NCBI RefSeq assembly: GCF_010015445.1
Contig: NC_053123.1
Coordinates: 5,546,148 to 5,610,147, forward strand
Reading direction: 5' to 3'
DNA length: 64,000 bases
Source: Perca fluviatilis
Lineage: Eukaryota; Chordata; Actinopteri; Perciformes; Percidae
A program made the translations under genes and the position numbers. The notes below the pieces were generated by a model. It was given only the letters and a program-made list of their open reading frames with translations, was not told where the DNA came from and made no database searches. Positions 44,129 through 57,100 of this stretch are shown in pieces. Each line of letters begins with the position of its first letter. Positions within the stretch are counted from its first letter, which is position 1.

Positions 44129-45169
44129 ATGGCAAGAACCAATCAGCTAAGTAAAGAGAAACGAGTGGCCATCATTACTTTAACAAATGAAGGTCAGTCA
44201 GTCCAGAAAATTGCGAAAACTTTGAATGTGTCCCAAAGTGCAGTCGCAAAACCCATCAAGCGCTACGAAACGGTCTCACATGAGGACCGCCCCAGGAAAG
44301 GAAGACCAAGAGTTACCTCTGCTGCTGAGGATAAGTTCATCCGAGTCACCTGCCTCAAAAATCGCAAGTTAACAGCAGCTCAGATTAGAGACCAGATGAA
44401 TGCCACACAGAGTTCTAGCAGCACACGCATCTCTAGAACAACTGATAAGAGGAGACTGCGTGAATCAGGCCTTCATGGTCAAGTAGCTGCTAGGAAACCA
44501 CTGCTAAGGAGAGGCAACAAGCAGAAGAGATTTGTTTGGGCCAAGAAACACAAGGAATGGACATTAGACCTGTGGAAATCTGTGCTTTGGTCTGATGAGT
44601 CCAAATTTGAGATCTATGGTTCCAACCGCCGTGTCTTTGGGTGACGCAGAAAAGGTGAACAGATGGATTCTACATGCCTGGTTCCCACCGTGAAGCATGG
44701 AGGAGGAGGTGTGATGGTGTGGGGGTGCTTTGCTGGTGACACTGTTGGGGATTTATTCAAAATTGAAGACCTACTGAACCAGCATGGCTACCACAGCATC
44801 CTGCAGCGACATGCCATCCCATCCGGTTTGCGTTTAGTTGGAACATATTTATTTTTCAACAGGACAATGACCCCAAACACACCTCCAGGCTAGTAGGGGC
44901 TATTTGACCAAGAAGGAGAGTGATGGAGTGCTGCGCCAGATGACCTGGCCTCCACAGTCACCGGACCTGAACCCAATCAAGATGGTTTGGGGTGAGCTGG
45001 ACCGCAGAGTGAAGGCAAAAGGGCCAACAAGTGCTAAGCATCTCTGGGAACTCCTTCAAGACTGTTGGAAAACCATTTCAGGTGACTACCTCTTGAAGCT
45101 CATCAAGAGAATGCCAAGAGTGTGCAAAGCAGTAATTGGAGCAATGGGTGGCTACTTTGAAGAAACTAG
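44129..45169 (+). pseudogene. Tc1-type transposase pseudogene
   Basis: The start MARTNQLSKEKRVAIITL leads into a helix-turn-helix with SVQKIAKTLNVSQSAV and the GRPRV linker. The first catalytic Asp is in LWSDESKFEIYG. A stop codon at 44642-44644 follows SNRRVFG, and frames then change near 44880 around the second Asp motif. The third motif reads SPDLNPIKMVWGELDRR, where family members normally have Glu in the position of this Lys, so a catalytic residue is lost as well. Tc1 transposases are nuclear cut-and-paste enzymes of about 340 residues. This copy has at least three disabling changes and cannot be active. Confidence 0.93.
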
Positions 45170-45542
45170 GGGCCAGTTGTTCAAAACATTTAATCTGGAT
45201 CAAAATTATCCGGATTTGGAAATCCCATGTTTTGCTATCCAGGATCAGGTAATCCGTCCTGCTTTTATGCCGTTTTTTCAAAACAACATTGGATTGGATC
45301 ACCCTTATCCAGATAAACAGTTTTCAAGATTACCAAATATGGATTACAAGTGCTCTAAATGGGACAACATATCACAATGTGGGCTACCAGCTATGTAAAG
45401 AACAGGTAGGAGAGCCAACATGGGGTCACTGTAAGTGTTTCTTATTTTGAGACAAAACACAAAAATAACATAACCATCCACTTCCATTCATAATTTCTTT
45501 TATGACCCCTCATCTGAGTTACAACAAATAAAAACAAATATA

Positions 45543-47274
45543 CATTAAAGCTGCGAGCAGCGATGGACGGGCCCTCGCGCCTCTGCGCGCGTCGGGGTTA
45601 CCGGCGGCTGCCGCTCCTTGCGACCGCGCATTTGCGCGGCACTCAGATGCTGCGAATCGTAAACAATGAAAAGGGAACTTCCCGCCGAGTACAACGATAG
45701 CTCACACAAGACTCTACGTCATATGGTTCATTAGCTGTGAAAAGGGGCGTGGCAAAAGCATAGGGGGCTGGTCAAACCATCACCAATTAAAAAGGAAGTC
45801 TGTGCCGAGTTCAATGATACCTTACACAAGAATCTACCTTAGATGGGTCAGCATTTATTCAAAAGGATGTGGCTTCAACATAGGGGGCGGGCCAAACCAT
45901 CACCAATGAAGAAGGAAGTCTCTGCTGAGTTCAATGATACCTCACACCAGGGTATACCTTAAACGGTTGAAACGTTATGAAAGGGGGCGTGGCTTAAGCA
46001 TAGGGGCAGGCCAAACCATCACCAATGAATAAGGCAGTCTTTGCTGAGTTCAATGACACCTCACACAATAATCTACCTTAAACAGTTCAAATGTTATAAA
46101 AGGGGGCGTGGCCTGAGTAAGTGGGCGTGGTCATATTATAGGGGCCGGCTCAGTATCACATGTAGACCACACATTCTGAGTTTCATGCAAATCGGATGAT
46201 GTTTGTCATATAAGGCGCATTTCCTGTGGCCAGGGGGGGGCGCTATGACCAAAAGTCAATTTTGGCCTGTAGGTGTCCTCAGGCATGGACCCTTGTCAAT
46301 CTTGAGAAATTTCGGGCAGATACGACAACGTACACTCAAGTTACAACAACTTCTTTGTTCATCTCTAAACACTCAAAATGGCCGCCACGCCACACCCACA
46401 CCGTCTGACGAAAAGTTTTTCTTTTAATAACTTTTCATCGTTAAGGTGTTGGGATGGTACAGACCAAGTTTGAAGTGCATCGGATGAAATCTGTAGGAGG
46501 AGTTCGTTAAAGTATAGCACCTTGACTTTTAGGCCTACTTCCTGTTGCAACTAGGGGGCGCTATGACTTTAAGTAAATATCGGCCTTTATTTGTCCTCAG
46601 GGTTGGACTCTTATGAATCCTGAAAAGTTTCGAGGTAATCGGACAACGTACACTCGAGTTACACCCACTTCTGTTTGCTGGCGTGAAACGCACAAAATGG
46701 CGCCGCCACGGCCACGCCCTATGACGAAAAGTTTTTCTTTTAACAACTTTTCATCTTTAACATCTTAAGATGGTACAGACCGAGTTTGAAGTTGATCGGA
46801 TGAAATCTCTAGGAGGAGTTCGTTAAAGTAGGACATGTGGAAATGGCCAAAATCGCACTAATTTCGAACTTTGAAATCAAAATGGCGGACTTCCTGTTGG
46901 GTTTAGGGTATGGCTCTAATGACGTTTTTTGTACATCTTGACATGATGCATATGTGTACCAAGTTTCGTGAGTCTACGTTAAACGCACTGCAGGGGCTCA
47001 ATTTTCTTAACTTTCTAGGGGGCACTAGCGAGCCATTTTTGTGCGCCTATTCCCGAAACCCTTAAAATACGTAAATTTTCACCAGACTTGATGCGACCGC
47101 CAAATTTGGTGAGTTTTTGAATATATTAAGCCCCTCAAAAAGCCAATTCATTTGACGGGAAAATAATAGAAGGAAGGAAGGAAGGAAGGAAGGAAGGAAG
47201 GAAGGAAGGAAGGAAATAATAATTCCTTCAGTTTCAATAGGGCCTTCGCCGCTGTCGGTGCTCGGGCGCTAATT
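45543..47274. mobile_element. Long SINE-like or retroposed repeat with 10-bp duplication
   Basis: The block starts near AAGCTGCGAGCAGCGATGGA and ends GGTGCTCGGGCGCTAATT. It is flanked by AACAAATATA at 45533-45542 and 47275-47284. It contains about four tandem copies of a unit of around 118 bp with AAAGGGGGCGTGGC (45690-46140), two diverged copies of a longer unit with CTAGGGGGCGCTATGAC, and a GGAA microsatellite (47169-47216). There is no protein-coding content. The duplication length suggests target-primed insertion, but the class is unknown. Confidence 0.65.
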
Positions 47275-47359
47275 AACAAATATATTGTGGATATTTTGAA
47301 AATGTCTTAAAAACAAAACAAAAGGCTAAATGTCTAATAGTTTACAAAATAAAGACTGT

Positions 47360-47524
47360 TCAGGGTTCTTCTTCATCTGAGGAGGAGAGACCAGCATTTC
47401 CAAGCCCTGCTTTTAGGAGGCGGAGCTGAAGTTTGGCTTTGGTTTGCTGCAGATTGGTCAGCTTGATTTATTCCTCTGCCAGGACGATCTGTGCTTCTGC
47501 TCTTTCAGTTTCTCGTTTAGACAT
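47360..47524 (-). pseudogene. Short charged reading frame in the Harbinger-like element
   Basis: The minus strand gives MSKRETERAEAQIVLAEE, then a stop, then LQQTKAKLQLRLLKAGLGN and SSSDEEEP. It resembles the charged helical tail of the Myb-like accessory protein encoded by Harbinger elements, but the resemblance is weak. An in-frame stop interrupts it. Confidence 0.35.
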
Positions 47525-48144
47525 GGGGACAAGATCATTTCTATTTTTATTTTATTTTTACTTTACTGAATAGCTTCATTGGTAGCCTATGTCTACTTCA
47601 TCTACTTTATCACTGTTACAACGGTTACACAAGTCAAGTGCAAAATATAAATAAAAGTATATACACTACATGATAAAAATGTATTATTTGACCAATTTTA
47701 AAGTTTTACTACATTTTCTTCCTGGAATCTACCTTCAAATCCTACCCCCTGTTGGGATCAGGATAATCCTGTTTTTTTGGATCAAAGTTATCCAAATCCT
47801 ACTGACAAGTTTTGAACAACACAAACTGAAGGTTTGATCCAGATTAAAACTAGGATTGGATTCTGTAATCTAATCTGATTTCAGAATCCTTCTTTCCCTT
47901 TTGAACAACCCATTTTCAAGATTTGATCCAATCCGATAACCAAAATCCGATCAGATTACCTTTTGAACTGGCCCTAGAATATAAGACATGTTTTCAGTTA
48001 TTTCACACTTTTTTGTTAAGTACATAATTCCACGTGTTCATTCATAGTTTTGATGCCTTCAGTGAGAATCTACAAAGTAAATAGTCATGAAAATAAAGAA
48101 ACACATTGAATGAGAAGGTGTGTCCAAACTTTTGCCCTGTACTG

Positions 48145-50085
48145 TAGATTGACATTCATTGTTCCCAGGGCATAAATCCTACTGACTTCGGTCGGTGATC
48201 TCTGACTTTTCCTTAAGCGCCACCATGAGATTACCATTTTTGTTTTTGAATGAAATGTCTTTTTTTTTTTTTTTTCTCTTCAATTAATTTATTGAAAGCA
48301 TTTGACATTGACATGTTTTTAATTTTGTAAAGACATGTTCAAGCAGTTCCGATAGAGCCTTTATCAGGGCCATATTTAGTTTAATGTGTTATATGTCAAT
48401 ATTTTTGATAGCCTACTGTACTTAAATGGCCAGTATGTACTTTATTTTCATTATTCATTGAAGCCTATGTTTACAGGCTTGGGGTGATGCGCAATGTGCT
48501 ATAGGTGCCAAAAGAAAATCTGTTTGGTACTGCCAATTTGTTTTGTTTTGTCATGGTTCATGTGTGCAATAAACATTACACTTTGTGAGGAAAAAAATCG
48601 TGGCAGAGAATTGTGACATCAATTCTAAGCTAAAAAAATCATGATTCATATTTTTCCCCGAATCGTGCAGGCCTGATTGCTAGCCAAGGATTTTTAATGA
48701 CCTCAGCATATCTCCAGCTATCTCAAATGTCCTGTTTGGACAGGGCAACAGTGTTACTGGATGGCCTATATTACCCTCACCGTGACAACTCAGCCGTGGT
48801 GGCTGGTCATATCAGGTATCTGTGTAACAGAAGTTTGAGATGGGAAGGGAGAAGGCCTGCATTAAATCACAGAAAGGGGACCACAAAGGCAGCAGGTAGG
48901 ATTAGGCTAACGCACAATAAAACAGTTATCAACCCATAATGGCTAGTGCACTTCTAAGAAAAGCATTTGTGTTCAAAGTATTTCAGTAGAGCTGCTCAGT
49001 CGCCACCAGTTGAAGGTGTCAGATGTAGCAACTGCATAGTTTCCAGGTGTGGATGTATAACTTATTAATAAACCTATTCTAGAAAGATAATGCTTAAATT
49101 ACAGTAAATTCTTTTTGCCATCTTATTAGTTCGAATCCATAAATGTTCTATTTTGTTCTCTGTAATGGCTAGCATCAGTCATTTATTCAGTCATTTCTGT
49201 ACCACACAGTTTAATTTATCCCTATTGCCCTAGATGTATCCTTCCACTGGAAGCTATATTGTAGGGTTTGTCCAAAGAAAGTAGTCTGAACTGTCAAATA
49301 AATTACTTTACAGACGAGGGCAATTTTTTACGAGCCGTTACATATTATATACCTTGTATCTGTACACACTACCACAGTCAGAATTCGCAGACACATGCTC
49401 AGTATGTGATTAGTAGTTTCCAAAAGGTCTGTCCAAGCTCGTAACTGTAGTGTTTCTCATAAAACAAGATTAGAACTTTGTTGCGCCAGTGCCAAAACAC
49501 CCTACCCTCTCTAGGCAGCTTTTGCAAGTAACAATCCAAATTCCTCGATTACAGTCAGAGGTGAGGAGAAGAAAAGACAAAAAGATGTCAAAAAGTGAAG
49601 AACAAGATATGGGCAGATTAGTTTAATAGCAGGAAAGCAAACACTGAACCCTCTCATCTTGCCTACAAAGCGTCTAGACTCTGATCACCGCCCGGGCCAG
49701 AACCGGAGTATGAACTTGTGTCCAACCCTACCTGCCCTGGCATCCTCTCTCGCCCTCCCTCCTGCCTGTCCATCATGCCTTAAAACCCACCACCCCTTTA
49801 CTGTAAATCCCAAAATGCCTATCGCAGTTCTTATACTTATCTATGCTTTTCATTGCCACATTCTTTCCAGTGTCGGGCCGTGCCACGAACGGGGCAGGCT
49901 GCTGATGCTGTGTGAGAACCTCCTGACTCGGCAAGAAAGCCGGTGATGTCTGGGTCGTTAGCTTCGAAAAGATTGAATACAACACACATGAGTTTGTGCA
50001 TTAGGGCTGTATTCAACGGATATTTTAACTACTCTTCAACCAGTCGATTGGTCCATGGGGAAAACATCTGCCTGTTATCTCTATG
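48145..50085. other. Intergenic, no gene recognised
   Basis: It contains a dispersed-repeat fragment at about 48150-48260 and a hAT-like right end (CGAATCGTGCAGGCCTGATT) near 48660. No gene could be supported. Confidence 0.45.
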
Positions 50086-50681
50086 TTAAAGGTCCCATGG
50101 CATGAAAATGTCACATCCTAAGGAAAGCTCATTGTGGGACTGGCTCTAGTGGCTGTAATTCTGCACCAAGGCTGAATTTCGGGAAAGAGACTTCAGATAC
50201 AGTATTAGGGGACCACTAAGGTCTATATAAAAGAGACTTCAGATACAGTATTATGGGACCACTAAGGCCTATATAAAAGAGACTTCAGATACAGTATTAG
50301 GGGACCACTAAGGTCTATATAAAAGAGACTTCAGATACAGTATTAGGCGACCACTAAGGTCTATATAAAAGAGACTTCAGATACAGTATTAGGGGACCAC
50401 TAAGGTCTATATAAAAGAGACTTCAGATACAGTATTAGGGGACCACTAAGGCCTATATAAAAGAGACTTCAGATACAGTATTAGGGGACCACTAAGGTCT
50501 ATATAAAAGAGACTTCAGATACAGTATTAGGGGACCACTAAGGTCTATATAAAAGAGACTTCAGATACAGTATTAGGGGACCACTAAGGCCTATATAAAA
50601 GAGACTTCAGATACAGTATTAGGGGACCACTAAGGCCTATATAAAAGCATCCAAAGAGCACCATGTCATTGGACCTTTTAA
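50086..50681. mobile_element. TTAA-flanked MITE carrying a 46-bp tandem array
   Basis: The ends are TTAA-AGGTCCCATGGCATG and CATGTCATTGGACCTT-TTAA. A TTAA target fits Kolobok- or piggyBac-type elements. Most of the interior is a tandem array of about ten 46-bp units. Confidence 0.8.
50186..50647 (+). repeat. 46-bp tandem repeat, 10 units
   Basis: The unit is GAGACTTCAGATACAGTATT, AGGGGACCACTAAGGTCTAT, ATAAAA. Copies differ mostly at GGTCTAT or GGCCTAT and are otherwise nearly identical. Confidence 0.97.
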
Positions 50682-53600
50682 CTAAAATGTCCACAGTGTG
50701 GATGCTCTCTACCTGTCAGTGTCCATCAAAGTGTTCTTCCTGAGGTGAATAGACCTTTTTAATGGTTGGCAATCGGAGCTCCGCATTTTTGTACTTTGCT
50801 ACAAACCCCAGCAGCGTGACGGGGCGCTGAGCGTCTATTCTGCGCTGAGTGCTGCATGTTTGTTTTCTTTTTTTGTTTTTTTTGAAGAATGTTCAACTTT
50901 GGGTAAAAAGCTGCGCTCGTCACTGTCACTTTTTTTACCTAGCCGTCCAATCCTAGTGGAGGAGGGGCGGGACAACTGACACAAAGACCAACCGTCATAT
51001 CCGACATAGTACAAGTAGTGAACAACAACAACGGAGGAGAAATGAATACTGCTGGGCGGTGTATATTTGTCCTCTCTACCTACGTGCTTCAGCCTTTCCT
51101 TCATCCAGAGCAAGTTCTCCACCTTGTGCTAGCCCATATGGTGCCAACCGCCGCAGACATCTTTACTTTCGCGCATATACGTATCAGAGCAACCAGACTC
51201 CCCTGCGCCTCCAAAGCGCACCCAGCTGGGTGTTTTCAGAAGGGCGCCTGGCATTTTCAGCTGGGCAGAAATGCTTTATGACCTTACAAAAGTAACCCCA
51301 GCGATTGTCCGACGAATGAGAATTTGATTGAATAAGAGCTTATCGCCCACCGAGCTAGAGACGCCAGCCCTAATATGTAAACAGTAGCCTATACTATACA
51401 CAGATCACGATGTTACATATAGTTATTTATGTCCGGGACGTCCTGAAACCCTGATGCTACAGAGGAAGGGCAGCACAACGAGCCTTCCGGGATTCCATAG
51501 CTCACTGGACCACCGTCGCCTCCCTGAGGATAGACGGCTAAAATAAACAGGCAATCCAGCAAGAAATGAAAACAATGAAAACCAACGGTGACTGACACAA
51601 CATCAGTTTGCGTGTGTGTGTGGGTGTGTGTATCTGTGCGTGCTTGTGAGCGTGTTTGCTCACATATGTACGTCACTGATATCTCTGGGAAAGTGTTCTC
51701 TTGCTGAGGCCGGATCTTCGCTGGCAGATGCATTTGCCTGGTGGGACTGTGGGGATGTGTGTGTGTCTGTGTGTCTGTGTGGAAGGGGTGGGCTGTAATC
51801 GTGGCAACTGTAAACAGTCCCCGGTATTGAGTTCGTCCTTCTTCCCTCTTTCGCAGTCTACTTCCTGCGTTTGTTGCGTGCCAGTGCATGTGTCTGTCTA
51901 TGTCTGTCACCGCCTGTGAGTAGTGTCCAGAACTCTTCTCTTAACAACATTGCATGCACAGGGGGCGCCTATGACGTGAGCCGGGACTACAGTCTGGTTA
52001 TATCAGCTTAGATCACATCTGGATGAGGGACAGTTAAAAAGACAAGTCATTCTCCAAACATTGAGCTAAACTACAGCCAACAAAATAAGTAATAAGTTCT
52101 CTAATGAAATGAGGCGGTGTAAAGCAAAAGTCGTCCAACTACTGGGCTCAAAGTGTGGAGTATAATCTGAGTCTCTGCAAAGTTGTTTGATGTTGATTAA
52201 ATTCATGCGTTGACATCTCCTACAAAAAATACCACACGGATATTGAGAAGAAATTTCATTCAGAAAAGATTGTGTGTTACATAATGGAAAATAATCCAAT
52301 ACATGTTGGAATATAAGGTCCAATAGCTGCTTGCGACACCTGTTCTTATAACAATTCCTCTCCTAAGCCAGATGAGGAAGGAGTCTGCCACTCACAGTGG
52401 AAGCTGGCGTCATTGTCACGTTTGCACTTGTGCTGTGAAAAAGGAGACCCTGACGTGAACCCAAACCAGTGGCTGGCTCGGCTTCTGGCTCCCACTGCAG
52501 TAAAACAAAAACTGATCCTCTTGACTTTTCATTAAGTTAACAAGCACGATGTCTTTATTTCTCTTCTTTTTTTCTGCACACTTTTTTTTTTTTTTCAGAA
52601 ATCCTCAGACAACAACCTAATGACCCAAGAAGTTCTGGAGCTGTGCAGCTACAGTACATACCGTACCACGCCATCCGAATTTGACACAAACTGTCAAGTT
52701 TGAAGTTAACATTGCGGCCAACAGTAGCTGATGTTTTTCCCAAATGATATTTGTTCAAACTAAGAGCCACACCAATAACAAAAATATGTAATAACGACTG
52801 TGAGATAAGTCTGTACAGTGTCTTCAACTGTAGCTGGTTGAAGAAAAAAAGGTGTAATAAAGGTGCTGACACACACGGCAGTGTGTCCCGTGCCGTCCCA
52901 AAAAGTCTGAAGCCTTCTGGGACCATGACAATATGTGCATCACTAGTTCAGGCTGCCAAAGTCTCTCCTTAAGGCCAATATACCCGTTTCAACAAACACC
53001 AATCTGTCAATAAGCCATCATTTTACCATCATGAATATGGAACAAGTGACAGGAAGTGTGCATCATTTTTTTAGCCCTGATAATAATTTCACAAAAGACA
53101 GCAATGCATCCAAACCTATCATAACGGATCTGACCCAGGACATTGAGGACAACCAGTACACTTCAGCAGTTTCATCTTCTATAAACAAATACCTCGGCGT
53201 TTCAAAAGATGCTATGATCACAAATAAATTCCACACATAGATTCTGCTAGGAGAGACTGCTAGAAAGCAAACGCAGCTGTAAACAACGTACGTTTCAAAT
53301 TCTTTCAAAAAATCTTCCTCGCAGATGTTTTTTCCAGGAAGGAAATGCATTTAACACATTCGTTAGGCCCCAATAAAACACACAATAAGTGCATTTCCAT
53401 ACATGGTTTTTATGAGCATTTTCAATTTGTGCATACAAATCACCCTGAGAGGAAACAAACAAATTGGAAAGAAGTTTTTATGCGTGGTTGAGATGGAAAC
53501 AGTGCAGCGTATAAATAACAGCAAATGCAATAAAGTGCAATGGAAACAGACTTAACAAATTGATCATGACATGATTTATATTGACCTTTCCACTGCAGGG

Positions 53601-53775
53601 ATGAAGAAGAAGAACGGCAGACCACAATATCAGATCTGTGTGGAGTGAAAAGGAGACTGTACCCTTTCTCAAATGAATACATGAAACGAACAGAAATGTC
53701 ATATTCAACTGCCGCTTATTTGATTACGTCATCTCAATGTGCCCTCTTCTTCTACAAGTCCTTCTCATCAGGCCC
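50682..53775. other. Intergenic, no gene recognised
   Basis: Low-complexity GT-rich stretches occur at 51610-51660 and 51755-51790. A reading frame at 53031-53240 has no family features. No element ends were identified. Confidence 0.4.
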
Positions 53776-54199
53776 TAGGATTGGGTATCGAGAACCGGTT
53801 CCAAATTGAATCGTTACAAAAATTACGATTCCAATGGAATCGTCTTTTCATTGGAAGCGTTTGGGGAAAAATAGGGTTTCCAATCCGAACATCGGTTCCA
53901 AATTTAACATGCACAAGTTTTGGTTTCCGTAGTGGCCATCTTACTTCCAGGCACTTCTTGTGTTGCAGCCATGGAGCACAGTAAGTGCTGCTCTAAAGCA
54001 TGGCTTTATTTTATGTTGAAAAAACCCAGTATAACCGTAAACTAAAAATAAAATGTTCCTCTTATCTGTGAAATAAGCATGTGACCCGTTTCACTCCACC
54101 CCTCAATGAATCAATAATTGATAAGAACTGGAATCGAAAGAAAGAAAGAATTGGAATTGGAATCAGAATTGTTAAAACTCAAAATGATGCCCAACCCTA
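53776..54199. mobile_element. hAT MITE
   Basis: The ends are TAGGATTGGGTATCGAGAAC and, on the right, AAAATGATGCCCAACCCTA. Flanks TCAGGCCC (53768-53775) and CCAGGCCC (54200-54207) match at 7 of 8 positions. GATTCCAATGGAATCGT-type words fill the interior. Confidence 0.85.
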
Positions 54200-57100
54200 C
54201 CAGGCCCCCAGGAAGTGTGCCGGGCTTTGAAGCCAGTTTGACATAGCGGTAAAAGTTTTTCACATAGACTTGCATTTTAAAGAGACCTGTTAATCGGTGG
54301 ATACATTGTTTTGAGCATCACAACCCCTGTGAGTGACTCGTTTCACTATCAGAATTTGATTCATTCAGTCGGATAACATTTGGAAAGTCCAAAAGAGCCG
54401 CACAAATAAATAATTTAATCCCCTATCAGGTTAGCGGAGCGCCAAACCGGAAGTAGCCGGCTCGGCCGGTGGAGGCCTCTAGTGCGCCCGCTCTACGGAC
54501 CACACAGTGCAGAAGCAGCATTGATCATCCGGTTTATTTTATACGTGGACGTTGAACTTTTTTGGCTTCATGCCAACTCTCATTGGAATGAACGGGGCTC
54601 TGCCTCGAAACGCTTTATCCCCCTTTTATCATACGTCCATGAATGAACCAGGCTCTGACCGCGGCACTGTGAGAGATGGCGCAGTGTAAAGAGCGACAAA
54701 GTTAGTGTAGGGAAGAAGTCGGGGTGGATGGATTGGGTCAAACAAACAGGACTTTCAACCAGGAGACCACTGTTTGTGTCCCATGTGAAACCAAAAGGCA
54801 ACGTTGACCATTTTATCTTATGTACGTAAATTAACTTACTTAACGTACTTAGCTAAGGCGACTTACATAAGTTTGTGTGTTGAAATGAAAGACGCGCTGC
54901 ACGCAGGAGAGACAGAGAGACAAATGCTGAGGGTATGTATTGTCTTCCTTCGTTAGACAAAATGAGATAATGTAATCCTCTACACCGTCATTCGTGACTA
55001 TATTTACCATTTAGTTTACTTTTCCAAAAATAAAAGTGCTGAAATTGAATACAGTGAGGCTTACAGTTCAAAACGACCTCAGATGGAACCAAAGAGATGG
55101 TTTCCTTTTTCATTAAGAACGATTTATTTCGGGGAGTCGCTCACAGAAACCTTTAAGATTGACGCAAATGACCGGACTATTACTGCATCGGGGGGCAGTG
55201 TGACAATATTTTTTCTAAAATAGCAGATTTTACACTGCTAAGAGTTCACCAGTTATGTGCAGGTTCAAGCTATTGGTGTGTGTGTGTGTGTGTGTGTTTG
55301 TGTGTTGGGGGAGAGGGGGGATTAACACAGCGCTAGAGTTGGAGAGGTATGATGTAGGGCTGCACCATACGAGGAAAATGTGCAATAACGTTGAATATCG
55401 TGATAACGATATTACTTGCAATAAACGGATATTAAAGTGTACTCACTTTTGCCGTTCTGCTGTGTTCAGTATTCTGCTAAAATACAACAAATTGCTTGTT
55501 GAATTTAAAACAACTGTTGTCCACACACAGGTTACAGCAGAAAGCTCCATCTGCTCCCTGGCCTTGACCCCCTGCGTCAAATCACCCGTAGCTGTGTGTT
55601 GACGTGTACATGTGTGCGACACTGGCGCTGCTCCACTGCCCCGAGGGGTTTAAGGGTGCTGCTGCTGGGGAGGAGGAGAGGTGACGACCTCTGACCCTTT
55701 TCTCCATTCCTGTGGACTGCCACAGCTGCAACATCCAGCAGGTGTGGCGACTCATTTTCAGCTCGGAGCTGCAGCTCTGAACGCTGCTGAGGCGTTGTCA
55801 GTATCGGAGAATGATCATAAGATTACTACAAATTATGTTTTGATGTCTGTTTTTTATACTCAGAAGCAGCAGAGTATTGCTTCAAAGATTAATCAATTAA
55901 TAGATTAGGCCAGTTGTCAACTTTTAAATTAATCCTCAACTATTTTAATAATCTATTAATTGGTTTGAGTCTTTATTTATTTATTTTTCAAAAATTCTTT
56001 GATTCCAGCTTCCTAAATGTGAATATTTTCTGGTTTCTTCACTCCTCTGTGGCAGTAAACTGAATATCTTTGAGTTGTGGCAAAAACAAGACATTTGAGG
56101 ACGTCATCCTGGGCTTTGGGAAACACTTATTTGATACACATTTTTCACCATTTTCTTGACATTTTAGAGACCAAACAACTAATTGATTTTATTGAGAAAA
56201 CAATCGGCAGATTAATCCACAATGAAAATAAGTTATGAATTAGTTTCAGCCCTAAAGCAGAATTCTCCTGTCTTCTGGGATTTCATATTAACTAATTTTT
56301 ATGCTCTTAATCACTAATCAGGCAATCAGTGTATAAACATTCAAAAGAAACTTTTCTAGCCAAATAAATCATATACAGAGGATACAGTTTCCTATAAAGG
56401 GTATATGCATAGAATATATGATATCCCCACTATGGAGTTTAATTTGACTTTTATACTCCACAGCATCTGAGCACAAAATGTGGCTCCAATAGTGGATAGA
56501 CCCAATTTGTACAACCAAGTATGCCTGTCGACCGCTAAATAACATTGGAAAACAAACCAAAGTAACACACGTGCCCATACTACACACCACATGCAAAGAC
56601 AAAAAAAAAAAAAAAAACAAGATAGAAAATAAATTTTAACTTCTGCAGGAATTTAAATCGTGAACAGATTTGGTTTCGCTCGGTGCGAATGACCCAATAA
56701 CTGGAACCGTGTCCAGGAAATACAGCGTCACCAACCGCACAACACCCATAATTAAAAAGAATTGCTCATATTGATGCATGCACTGAAGCATCCATTCTGA
56801 GTGCTCTACTGGCAGCTGGTGGGGGCAGTCCGTCCTCATGGCGGTCTTGTGGGGGTTAGGAGGAAACCTCTCCAAACAGTGAACACGCTGTGTGTATCTG
56901 CATTCTTTCAAGCCTTCAAGATCTACAGTATGTGCCAATATACATACTTTGTACATGGTACAAGTAGCCCACACATCCATGGGTGTAAATCTGCCTTTGC
57001 CAGGCTGTGTGTGTTCATGTGTGGCAGATGGGCGAGCCGTGTGCCAGGACTTGCTAGGGAGGGGGGTGTGTGGTTGTGTGCCGTGACCAGTGTTGCAGTC

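Larger units (their letters stand above)
45170..47974. mobile_element. PIF/Harbinger-like element nested in the Tc1 copy
   Basis: The left end is GGGCCAGTTGTTCAAAAC and the right end TTTTGAACTGGCCC. The 3-bp flank TAG is present on both sides (45167-45169 and 47975-47977), and removing the insert restores the Tc1 sequence. GGATTTGGATC-type words recur at both ends. Its own interior has been invaded by a SINE-like repeat. Confidence 0.8.
43783..48144 (+). mobile_element. Tc1/mariner element, left-truncated, with nested insertions
   Basis: The right terminal repeat runs from about 47975 to CCCTGTACTG at 48144, followed by TA. The left repeat matches its inner part (TTCTCACTGAAGGCATCAAA, then TTTTAGATTCC) but lacks the outer end. 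A Tc1-type transposase pseudogene lies at 44129-45169, and a Harbinger-like element (45170-47974) interrupts the right terminal repeat region. Confidence 0.88.

Noticed and set aside
51413..51910. 165-codon minus-strand frame with Thr-His repeats
   Set aside because: It is driven by GT-rich low-complexity DNA, with no family features.
55356..56254. One hAT element joining the ends at 55356 and 56254
   Set aside because: The flanking 8-mers do not match, and the terminal sequences seem to belong to different families.
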